Below, one piece after another: positions 33,020 through 43,433 of a stretch of 64,000 bases of DNA. The position numbers and the translations under genes are program-made. Origin of the DNA: Wurfbainia villosa. Lineage: Eukaryota > Streptophyta > Magnoliopsida > Zingiberales > Zingiberaceae. The stretch spans positions 61,384,621-61,448,620 of the forward strand of contig CM045993.1 of assembly GCA_025175895.1 (NCBI GenBank), given 5' to 3'. The notes under the pieces are model-generated. The model saw only the letters and a program-made list of their open reading frames with translations, did not search any database and was not told where the DNA came from. Each line of letters begins with the position of its first letter. The first letter of the stretch is position 1.

Positions 33020-34102
33020 GGTTGGTGCAGTAGGCACCTAAGTCGAAGTTGAGTTTTGATTATAGCAAACGATACAAAGTTAAACTTATGTCGTTATCTC
33101 ACGAGCTGAATCGAGTGTGCAGAAGATTGCTAAAGCTGGAGCTGAAGGCTAGCGACACCCGGAGGAAGCCGGGTGGTCGGGCGACACTCGAGTGAATTCG
33201 GAGGGAGCCGAAGGAATCTAGTGGAGGCCGGAAGCAAAAGCGACATGGTAAGTATCGAGGTAAGCTCGTGTGTGCGAGCGTAAGTGAGGTCGTATCCTCC
33301 TTACGGGGATGGTCTTAAGCGTAGATCCGACCAAAGACTTCCCATCGATGGTGGTCGAGATCGGACGGTCGAAGGCCGTCGAAATAATATTTTCTTTGAG
33401 CTAACTTTGCCTTGCAGCTAGCATCAGTCGACTGTCAGCTTGGAGGACTCGACTTCCCTTCATCAGTCGATTGTCTACTGTCAGCACTCGACTGATGGTC
33501 AATGATCAGCTTTGAGGAGTCAAGGCTTATCACCCCATTTCAAGGAGGTTTTGTGTCCATTTGTGATTGGTTGAAAACCCATTCGATGAGGGGCTCAAAG
33601 GCTATAAAAGGAGGGCTTGTCTTAGGGTTTTTCATCAATTAAAAAGGCTTCCAAGTGCTTCCGATACACTCCGACTCTCCGACATCCCTACGACGAAGCG
33701 CTGCCCAGACGACGACTAGAGCTTCAACCTATAACCTTTGAAGTCATCGGTAACGAAAGTTTAAATTGTATTTCAGTTTATTTTTTAGTAAAGCTTTCAT
33801 TATAACGAGGAGAGGGGGAGTGTCCCTCTACCTCGAGCTTTTGTCATTTTGTGTATCCGTCTAACTCCTACCTCCAACGAGGAGGAGTTCTTTAGTAGTT
33901 TGCCCTCCGTACGTGGTCAAGGACCACTAGGGCCTTGGAGTAGTAGCCCTCGGCTACGAACCAAGTAAAACCCTTGTGTCTATTGTCTCGCTTGTTTTGT
34001 TTTTATCTTCCGCTGTGTCTACTCACATTTTAACGAACGATTTTGAACGAAAAATTTCTATCGCTATTCACCCCCCCCTCTAGCGATCCGCTCGATCCAA
34101 CA
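33020..34102 (+). repeat. 5' LTR of B3
   Basis: 1083 bp, homologous to the B2 LTR. The first base appears changed (GGTTGGTGCAG for TGTTGGTGCAG). TATAAAA at 33603-33609. AGTCGACT-type palindromes at ~33423-33490. A TATCAGAGC primer-binding site follows. Confidence 0.87.
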
Positions 34103-34104
34103 AT

Positions 34105-34116
34105 TGGTATCAGAGC
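34105..34116 (+). other. Primer-binding site of B3
   Basis: TGGTATCAGAGC, two bases after the LTR end. Confidence 0.92.
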
Positions 34117-34598
34117 CGGGGGCGCTCAGATTCGGTGCAACCACCAATCGAGCAATTTTCTTTTCATATTTATTGTTTTAAGATTTCTCCCACACTACTA
34201 ATCCAAGACCAAGTCTTGGTACATAGTTTTTGGTTGTGTTTTTTGCAAGTACTAATCGCCTTCGGAGTACCTCACGATCAAACGAGCATAACTTTTGCTA
34301 CAAGGGGACTCACAAAACGATCTACCCACCAAATCGAAGCTCTCTGAGAGATCTAGACTTCTTATGGGGGTTTACCCCTGTAACAACCTGTTTTCATCCT
34401 CAAAAATCGACGTTTAGTAGCCTTTCGGGGACATCGAAGGTTGTGAGTACTTACTTTTTATTTACTTTCTTATTTCTTTTCTTAACTTTCTATTTCTCGT
34501 TTGTTTCTTTTTATTTCCCGCACCACTAATCCAAGGCGAAGTCTTGGAACCCTTTTTCGTGTTTTTTGTATTTTTTTTGTGCAAGGTTTTCCTTCCAA

Positions 34599-36230
34599 AT
34601 GACCCATCTCGAGGGTTTTAGCACCGTCCGACCTCCGTTTTACAACGGAGATGACTTCCGTTATTGGAAGGGTTGGATGGAATGCTTTCTTAAAACCCAA
34701 ATCGAGATGTGGATCATAATCCAAACGGGATTCACACTTCCGATTAACGAAGTGGGTGAATCCTTGGATTATGACCAATGGACCATTGTGACAAAAAGAC
34801 AAGTCGAAGCCGACGCTAAGGCAACTCAAATCCTTCAATGCGGCCTATCCAAGGAGGAGCTAAATCATGTCGGCCCCTTCATAAGCGAAAAGGATCTTTG
34901 CACAAAACTAGTGGAGCTACACGAAGGGACCGATGAAGCCAAGGTATGTAAGCGTGATCTTCTATTCAATAAACTATATAACCTAAAAATGCAGGAACAC
35001 GAGTCCGCGACGCAACTCCACGCCCGTGTCCAAGACATAGTCAACAACCTATACGCAATCGGGCAAAAGGTCAAAAACCGCGATCTTATAAGGTATGTCC
35101 TAAACTCTTTTCCGAGGACTACCTTGTGGGCATCCATGGTCGATGCCTACAAGGTCTCCAAGGATCTTTCTAAACTTAGGTTAGATGAACTCTTTTCTGA
35201 TTTCGAACTTCATGAGCAGTCTAACTCGGAACCCGAGAAGGGTATAGCACTTTTTGCAGGTTCGAGGAAGAAAACTGCAAGCAAGCCACCCCCAAAGGAA
35301 GAAGAGGATGAGTCGGATTCGGAGGTTGACTCAGAAATGGAAGTCGAACTAGTCAACCAAGTTCGGAGGATAGTCAAGGGCCGAAAATGAGCCGTCACTC
35401 GACCCAACGAAGGTAAGCCTAAAAGTAAAAACATAAGATGTTATGAATGCAACAGGTTTGGACACATTAAGTCCGAGTGCCCAAAACTCAAGAGCAAGGC
35501 ACCAAAACATAAAAAGGCACTCAACGCTACTTGGGAAGAAGCCTCCGAGGAAGAAGACAATGATCGAGTCCTTATGGCTAAACCGGTGGAATCGGAGACG
35601 GAGTCAGAATCGGAACCAGAATCAGAAATCGAAGACGAGTCGGACTACGAAACACTATTCAAGACAAGCCACGGATACGCATCCGGTTCAAAAGATACAC
35701 TCAAGGTAAGTCGGTCTCTTATTACTACTCTTTATAGTGCAATTAAGTTTTTAAATAAAAAGTTAGCTAAGTTCGAGTCCAAGGTCGAGACCCTGGTTGA
35801 GGAAGTTAAACTCCTCAAACACGAGGTCTCCCTAACCTCTTTGACTAGTCCTGTTCAAGAGAAGGACTCAACTCGAGTTGAAAAACTTGAAGTTGAGAAC
35901 TCACTCTTGAAAAGTCAAGTCGAAGATCTTAGGAATACGTTGGAAAGGTTTACTTTGGGATCCAAAGGACTTGACCTCCTACTTGGATCGCAAAGGGTCG
36001 TGTACAACAAGGCCGGGCTAGGGTTTAGCTCAAACACGACCAATAAGTCGTATATGTCAATCGTAAGTAGACATAGAAAACGTGTCCAAGCATGGGTCCC
36101 TAATATCACCTTGATTTCAAACTTAGGATCAAACCAGTACTGGGTTCCCAAGGACCAAATCCACTATGTGGAGAGACCGAATCGATTCAACGGTCCGGGG
36201 GAGCTAGTACGAAATTTGTTTGTGTTTTAA
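34599..36230 (+). pseudogene. Gag of B3 with one internal stop
   Basis: Start ATG 34599 (MTHLEGFSTVRPPFYNGDD). The frame upstream is open but lacks gag similarity. About 543 codons, interrupted only by TGA at 35388-35390, between the gag core and the zinc knuckle CYECNRFGHIKSEC (~35438-35480). Beyond it come an acidic stretch and a coiled-coil-like segment (RVEKLEVENSLLKSQVEDL). The C-terminus contains YWVPKDQIHYVERPNRF, the conserved tail of this family. It is the best-preserved of the four B-family gags. Confidence 0.9.
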
Positions 36231-36805
36231 CTTAGAAATTGCATGCTTAGGTTTTTTAGTTTGATTTTCCTTTTTAGAATGGTTATATAGGATTATAACT
36301 CATCAATACTTGATAACATAGTACCAGGACGCGGCGAGATGATAGTACACTAGGAAAGCGGAGTCTTGTTTATTCGGGCTAGATAAGGCGTATCTAGTTC
36401 GGTGCACTTGACCGAGCGGAACTAGCTGAAGCTACCTCGCCGTATCCTAGACTAGTTAGACCAGGAAGTGGTCTTAGGTGAGTCAAGTCTGTATTTTCTT
36501 GAAAATGGCTTTGTCTAAGGAAGTGGTCGTTGTTCCGATCAAAGAAGTCCTCTGTTCCTCGCCACGACCTGGAAGCCATGATCTTGAAAAGGTGACTTGA
36601 TGAGCCTAAGGTCAAATCCGAATCTAACGCAAGGTTGACAAGTGTTTAAGTCATTAAACTTCAACTAAAAAATTGGAAGTCATCTCACAAGAACATATAG
36701 GATTAACATGTTTGATCATATAGACATGGGTGAGATGATTTAGGTTAATAATCTTCAACCAATTTTTAATAAATCCAATATCCGATCCAACTACCTTGCG
36801 TGTAG
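35706..36805 (+). other. Candidate intron joining gag to pol in B3 (hypothesis)
   Basis: Donor AAG|GTAAGT (codon AAG at 35703-35705) and acceptor GTGTAG|GAT (exon from 36806) are both at phase 0, as in B2. No branch point was assigned. Confidence 0.4.
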
Positions 36806-38870
36806 GATCAATGGATGTTGGACAGTGGTTGCTCCTAACACATGACCGAGGATCAACTCAAGTTTTCGAAGCTTCGATTCAAACGACAAGGATCGGTAGC
36901 CTTTGGAAATAATGGCAAGCTCAAAATCATCGGATCAGGTGATATTGAGCTCAATTCAAATTTTGTTATTCAAAATGTTTTATTAGTAGAAAATTTTCAA
37001 TATAATTTACTTAGTGTAAGCCAATTGTGTGATAATAACTATAAGGTCATATTTCTAGAAAATGAATGCGTAATTAATACAAATGAAACCTCTAAAACAA
37101 TTCTTAAAGGGACTAGAAATAACAACATTTACACTATCAACTTAACTAACTCCTCAACTAAGTGTCTTATGACACGACAAGAGGAATCGTGGTTGTGGCA
37201 CCGACGACTCGGTCACTCACACCCAAGACTCATCCACCAGATGAGTCAGAGTGATTTAGTCAGAGGTTTGCCTAACCTCAACAACTTGGATAATAAAATA
37301 TGTAATGTTTATCAACAAGGTAAACAATCTAAGACACAACATCAACTAACTAGTCAAGAACGAACCAAAAGTGTGCTTGAGCTCCTACACATGGATCCAT
37401 TTGATTCACACGGAGCTAAGTCACTTAACGGAAGTAAATTCTGTTTAGTCATTATTGATGACTACTCTAGATTTACTTGGGTTTGGTTCATCAAACACAA
37501 AAGCGATACCCTAGATCAATTAATCAACCTATTTAAGTTAATAGAAAATCAACAAAGCATTAAAATCAAAAGACTTGGGACTGATCATGGTGGTGAATTC
37601 GAAAACCATAGGCTTACAGAATTCTGTAACCTAAATGGATACCACCATGAGTTCTCTTGCCCTAGAACTCCACAATAAAATGGCCTAGTAGAACGCAAAA
37701 ATAGAACCCAACAAGAAGCCGCTAGGACAATGCTTAATGAGTACAACCTACCCAATAGGTTTTGGGCGGAAGCTGTGAGTACGGCATGCTATGTCCAAAA
37801 TAGAATCCTTATGGTAAAGAGGCACCTTAAGACCTCATATGAGATTTATCACGGTAAAATACCTAACATCAAGTACTTTAGGGTATTTGAATGTAAGGTA
37901 CATATCCTAAACACTAAGGATTACCTAGGGAAATTTACATCCAAAACCACGACTGGAATCTTTCTAGGATACTCGACTACAAGCAGAGCTTATAGAGTAT
38001 ATAACCATGACACCCTTAGAGTCGAGGAGACTATCACTGTAGTATTTGATGAAGGACATGAACCTACAAAACCCCCGGCAACCTCAATTAGCGAGCCGAC
38101 TCTTACTAGACCTAACTCTGATCCGGAGATCAGGTCTAGTGTTAATCCTAACCTAAGTCAACCATGTCACTCTATCGACCAAGTGATAGATGACTCCAAC
38201 CAAACTAGAACTCAAACAAGCCATCCTATGGATCAAGTTGTAGACTCAAACCCAAATCCAACTAGGAGCCAAACGAATCATCCTTTCGACCAAGTGATAG
38301 GTGATCCAAGTCTAGGAGTTCGAACTAGAGCCTCATACAGAAACCTTAGTCAAATATCTTTGATTTCTAAAATTGAACCCAAAACTATTGACCAAGATTT
38401 TCTTGATCCCGATTGGATTATTGCAATGCAAGAAGAGTTGGCTCAATTCACTAGGAACGAAGTTTGGGAATTAGTACCACCACCTAAAGATAAAACAATC
38501 ATTGGAACAAGGTGGGTGTTTAGAAATAAAATTGATGATAAAGGTGAAGTAGTTAGAAATAAAACTAGACTAGTTGCTAAAGGGGTTAGTCAGGTCGAAG
38601 GTTTAGATTATGACGAGACCTATGCCACAGTAGCTAGATTAGAGTCCATTCGAATGCTATTAGCATATGAAGCACATCGAGGATTTAAGTTGTTTCAAAT
38701 GAATGTGAAATCTGCTTTCTTAAATGGATACATTAAAGAAGAAGTTTACGTTAGTCAACCCCCCGGTTTCGAAAGTTTAGACAAACCCGATCATGTCCTT
38801 AGGTTAAAGAAAGCTCTTTATGGACTTAAACAAGCTCCTCGAGCTTGGTACGAGAGACTTTCGATTTATC

Positions 38871-38875
38871 TTAAG
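38871..38875. repeat. Target-site duplication TTAAG, left copy (solo LTR)
   Basis: Repeated at 39995-39999. Pol sequence continues across when one copy is ignored. Confidence 0.9.
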
Positions 38876-39994
38876 TGTTGGATCGATGCGGTTCGCTAGA
38901 GGGGGGGTGAATAGCGAAAAACCTTTTCTTTTTCTTTCGTTCGTTAAAACTCTAGAGAAAATAAATTAATTGGAGCGGAAATGTAAATATAAAATAAAAG
39001 AGACCATCGACACAAGGGTTTTACTTGGTTCGTAGCCGAAGGCTACTACTCCAAGGCCCTAGTGGTCCTTGACCACGTACGGAGGGCAGAAGCACTAAAG
39101 GAACTCCTCCTCGTTGGAGGTAGGAGTTAATCGATACAAAAAAACTTTAAGGTAGAGGGACAATCCCCCTCTCCTCGTATACGATAAAAGCTCTGAAAAG
39201 TAGATGAACAACTGATAACAAAATAATACCGACGTACAAAGACAAATAAGAAAAATTAAACCTAGACGTCGGAAGGAAGGACTTCGTTGTCGGAGAATTG
39301 TAGCTTTGCGGAGACTTTTTGGAGGCTTAGAATTGTTGATGAAACCCTAGGTTTGGCCCTCCTTTTATAGCCTTTGAGCCCCTTTTCGAGAGGAACCCTA
39401 GCCAATCAAATTTGAGCACATCTTCCCTTGAAATTTGGTGATAATCCTTGACTCTTCGAATCTGATCATTGACCATCAGTCGACTGATGGCCATCATCGA
39501 TCGATCGATTGCGACACGGTCGATTCGACCTTCGGCGGTCATTTGTTTGACTGGTGATCGAGTCCTCCAAGCTGGCAGTCGACTGATGCTTGCTGCAAGT
39601 CAAAGTTAGCACAACAAAAACATAATTTCGATGGTCGTCGACCATCTGATCTCGACCTAGACCATCTATAAGAAGTCTTTAGTCGGATCTACGCTTAAGA
39701 TCATCCCCGTAAAGAGGATACGACCTTACTTACTCTCGCACACTCGAGCTTACCTCGATGCTTACGTGTTGCTTTTGCTTCCGGCCTTCCACTCGATTCC
39801 TTCGGCTCCCTCCGAAATCACTCGAGTGTCGCTCGACCACCGCGGCTTTCTCCGGGTGTCGCTAGCCTTCAGCTCCAGCTATATCAATCTTCTGCACACT
39901 CGATTCAGCTCATGAGAAAACAAAATAGACTTAACTTTGTGTCTTTGCTATAATCAAAACACAGGTTCGATTTCGGTGCCTCACTGCACCAACA
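38876..39994 (-). mobile_element. Solo LTR of the B family inside B3 pol
   Basis: 1119 bp, TGTTGGATCG to CACCAACA in plus orientation, with 5-bp TTAAG duplications on both sides and no internal sequence. This is the product of recombination between the two LTRs of an inserted element. It contains an 18-nt perfect palindrome at 39473-39490. Confidence 0.93.
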
Positions 39995-39999
39995 TTAAG
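39995..39999. repeat. Target-site duplication TTAAG, right copy (solo LTR)
   Basis: Matches 38871-38875. Confidence 0.9.
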
Positions 40000-40086
40000 T
40001 CCAAAGGTTTTAACCAAGGTGTAGTTGACCCAACTCTTTTCGTAAAACCCTTAGGTAAAGACATATTCATAGCCCAAATCTACGTA

Positions 40087-40174
40087 AAGACATGTTATCT
40101 AAGGTATGTCCTATGCTAGTTCCATCAAAATGAAAAATAAGAAATAGTAGTAAGAAAATATAGTTTGCAAGTTC
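40087..40174 (-). other. B4 3' noncoding stub and B3/B4 junction
   Basis: Reverse complement of the sequence after the pol stop in B2 (21813 onward). B3 RT sequence ends at 40086, and the join has no LTR, TSD or filler longer than a few bases. Confidence 0.75.
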
Positions 40175-43100
40175 TTATTCTATTACGCACATGCCCAATT
40201 TTCGTCTTAATAGACTAAATTCGGCTTCGGGTAGGGGTTTAGTAAATAGGTCTGCTAGGTTAGATTTTGATTCGACGTACTCGAGTTGTATGGCTCCGTT
40301 GGCCACATGTTCTCGAATGAAATGGTGTTTGACTTCTATATGTTTGGTCCTAGAGTGACATATTGGATTCTTTGTAAGATTAATTGAACTAATGTTATCT
40401 ACGTGAAGTTTAGTATTCGTAAAGTCTAACTTAAAGTCGCGGAGGGTGTGCTTCATCCAAAGAAGATGAGTGACACACTCACCCATTGCGATGTATTCGT
40501 CTTCGGTGGTAGACAAGGCAACACAATGTTGCTTCCTACTGCACCAACTCACTAGACTCGAGCCGAGTAGTTGACAACAACCACTCGTGCTCTTTCTGTC
40601 GAGTTTACTACGGCATAATCCGAATCGGAGTAGCCAATTAGTTCGAACTTCGGTAGATCTAGGATACCAAATACCGACATTAAGTGTACCCTTTAGATAT
40701 CTAAGGATACGCTTAACTAGGGTTAGGTGAGACTCCTTAGCAGTTTGAAATCTGGCGCACATACTTACTGCAAATAAGATATCAGGTCGGCTTGCAGTTA
40801 AGTACAGGAGACTCCCTATTACACTCCTATAGTATTTTAAGTCAATGGACTTACTTTCTAGGTCTTCTCCTATGTTAACATTAATCGCTATTGGGGTGTT
40901 CATTATCTTAGCGTCTTGCATTCCAAATCTTTTAATTAACTCCTTAGTGTATTTTTGTTGATATAGGTATATACCATCCTTAGTTTGTTTAATTTGTAGA
41001 CCTAAAAAGAAACTTAACTCGCCTACCAAGTTCATTTCGAACTCACTTTCCATGAGTGAAACGAACTCATTTAGTAAGGCTGAGTTAGAGGTTCCAAAAA
41101 CTATATCGTCTACGTAAATTTGAGCTATGAATATTTCTTTACCTAAGGTTTTTACGAAGAGAGTTGGGTCAACTAAGCCTTGGTTAAACCCTTTTGACTT
41201 AAGATGGATTGAAAGTCTCTCATACCAAGCTCGAGGAGCTTGTTTAAGTCCATAGAGAGCTTTCTTAAGTTTTAGAACATGGTCGGGTTTATCTAGATTT
41301 TCGAATCCGGGGGGTTGGCTAACATAAACTTCTTCTTTAATGTATCCATTTAGGAATGCCGACTTAACATCCATTTGAAACAGCTTAAATCCTCGATGTG
41401 CGGCATAAGCTAGCAACATTCGAATGGATTCGAGTCTAGCTACTGGGGCATAGGTTTCGTCGTAATCTAAGCCTTCGACTTGGCTAAATCCTTTGGCGAC
41501 TAACCTAGCCTTGTTTCTAACTACTTCACCTTTATCATCAAGCTTGTTTCGAAACACCCACCTTGTTCCAATTATCGTTTTGTCTTTAGGTGATGGTACT
41601 AATTCCCACACTTCATTCCTAGTAAATTGAGCTAGCTCTTCTTGCATTGCAATAATCCAATCGGGATCAAGAAGAGCTTGTTCAATTGATTTGGGTTCTA
41701 TCTTTAAAATTAAGGAAATTTGACTAAGGTTCCTATAGGATGCTCTAGTTCGAACTCCTAGATTAGGATCTCCTATTACTTGATCGATAGGGTGGTTAGT
41801 CTGAATCCTAGATTGGGTTGGGTTTGTGTCACCTAATGCTTGATCAATGGGGTGACTTGGTTGAACACTAGTTTGGTTGGAGTCATCTATCACTTGATCA
41901 ATAGAGTGACTAGGTTGACCTAGGTTAGGATTAACACTAGACCTGATCTCCGGATCAGAGTTAAGTCTAGTATGAATCGGCTCGCTAATTGGGGTTGCCG
42001 GGGGTTTTGTAGGTTCATGTCCTTCATCAAATACTACATTGATAGTCTCCTCGACTCTGAGGGTGTCGTGGTTATATACTCTATAAGCTTTACTTGTAGT
42101 CGAGTATCCTAGAAAGATTCCGGTGGTGGTTTTGGATGTAAATTTCCCTAGGTAATCCTTAGTGTTTAGGATATGTACCTTACACCCAAATACCCTAAAG
42201 TACTTGATGTTAGGTATTTTATCATGATAAATCTCGTACGAGGTCTTAAGGTGCCTCTTTACCATAGGGATCCTATTTTGGACATAGCAAGTCGTGCTAA
42301 CGGCTTCTGCCCAAAATCTATCGGGTAGGTCGTATTCATTCAACATGGTCCTAGCGGCTTCTTGTAGAGTTCGGTTTTTTTGCTCCACTAGGCCATTTTG
42401 TTGAGGGGTCCTAGGGCAAGAGAATTCATGGTGGTATCCATTTAGGTTACAGAAGTCGGTGAACCTTTGATTTTCGAATTCACCACCATGATCGCTTCTA
42501 AGTCTTTTAACCTTAAGGTCTTTTTGATTCTCGATTAATTTGAATAGATTGATTAATTGATCTAGGGTATCATTTTTATGTTTGATGAACCTAACCCAGG
42601 TAAACCTGGAGTAGTCATCAATTATGACTAAGCAATATTGACTTCTATTGAGTGACTTGGCTCCATGTGAATCGAATAGATCCATATGCAGGAGCTCAAG
42701 TACACTTGAGGTTCGTTCTTGGTTAGTTAACTTGTTTTGTGTCCTAGGTTGTTTTCCTTGTTGACAAGCATTACAGATTTTATTAACCAAATTGTTGAGG
42801 TTGGGTAAGCCTCTGACTAAGCCACTCTGACTCATCTTGTGGACGAGTCTTGGGTGCGAGTGACCGAGTCGTCGGTGCCACAACCATGATTCCTCTTGTC
42901 GTGTCATAAGACACTTAGTTGAGGAGTTGGTTAAGTTGATCGTATAAATGTTGTTATTTCTAGTTCCTTTAAGAATTGTTTTAGAGGTTTCGTTGGTATT
43001 AATTACGCATTCATTTTCTATAAATATAACCTTATAGTTATTATCACACAATTGGCTTACACTAAGTAAGTTATATTCAAAATTCTCTACAAGTAATACA

Positions 43101-43270
43101 TTTTTAATAACAAAATTCGTGTTAAGCTCGATATCACCTGATCCGATGATTTTGAGCTTGCCGTTATTCCCAAAGGCTACCGATCCTTGTCGTTTGAATC
43201 GAAGCTTTGCGAATTTGAGTTGATCCCCGGTCATGTGTCGGGAGCAATCGCTGTCCAACATCCATTGATC
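40175..43270 (-). pseudogene. Copia Pol of B4, longest open pol in the window (damaged PR and RH)
   Basis: 1028 codons are open from ATG 43261; the frame extends to 43270, right after a TAG. Protease motif LDSDCSRHMTGD has Asp where the catalytic motif has Gly. Integrase: WHRRLGHSHPRLVHKM and CNACQQGKQ zinc residues, core DLFDSHG, RSDHGGEFEN, LVEQKNRT. RT: MDVKSAFLNGY and IYVDDIVFGT intact. RNase H: about 15 residues, including the first catalytic Asp (GYSDSDYAGS in B2), are replaced by a short out-of-frame stretch near 40660-40620, opened and closed by compensating indels; STTEDEY replaces the usual TEAEY. It ends GMCVIE, the normal C-terminus. RT could be active, but full replication is unlikely. 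Confidence 0.88.
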
Positions 43271-43433
43271 CTACACACAAGGTGGTTGGATTGGATGTTA
43301 GATTTTTGTTAAGAAAATTGGTTGTAAGTTGTTAACCCTAGGTCATCTCACCAGAGTCTATATGATCAAGCATGTTATACTTATGTGTTTATTTTGAGAT
43401 GACTTCTAATTAAGTTGATTAAGTGGATTTAGG
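43271..43433 (-). other. B4 gag-pol spacer, 3' portion
   Basis: Noncoding. On the minus strand it ends in GTGTGTAG just before the pol frame, the acceptor-like site also seen in B2 and B3. The spacer continues at 53099 after element G. Confidence 0.75.
43429..43433. repeat. Target-site duplication TTAGG, left copy (element G)
   Basis: Repeated at 53094-53098. Confidence 0.88.

Larger units (their letters stand above)
33020..40086 (+). mobile_element. SIRE-like copia element B3, truncated inside reverse transcriptase
   Basis: 5' LTR 33020-34102, primer-binding site 34105-34116, gag 34599-36230, spacer, pol from 36806. Pol is interrupted by the solo LTR 38876-39994 and stops at 40086, where reversed B4 sequence begins. 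The 3' part of RT, RNase H, the 3' noncoding region and the 3' LTR are missing. Confidence 0.88.
36806..40086 (+). pseudogene. Truncated copia Pol pseudogene of B3 (PR-IN-partial RT)
   Basis: Protease LDSGCS is intact up to TAA 36836-36838, where the relatives have CGA. Integrase: CNVYQQGKQ (second zinc Cys changed to Tyr), HMDPFDSHG, GTDHGGEFEN. TAA at 37676-37678 replaces the CAG seen in B2 within PQQNGLVE. RT is open from 37730 (MNVKSAFLNG, where MD is usual) to the solo-LTR insertion after YLK at 38875, resumes at 40000 and ends at IAQIYV (40086), just before the catalytic Asp-Asp. RNase H is absent. Confidence 0.88.
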
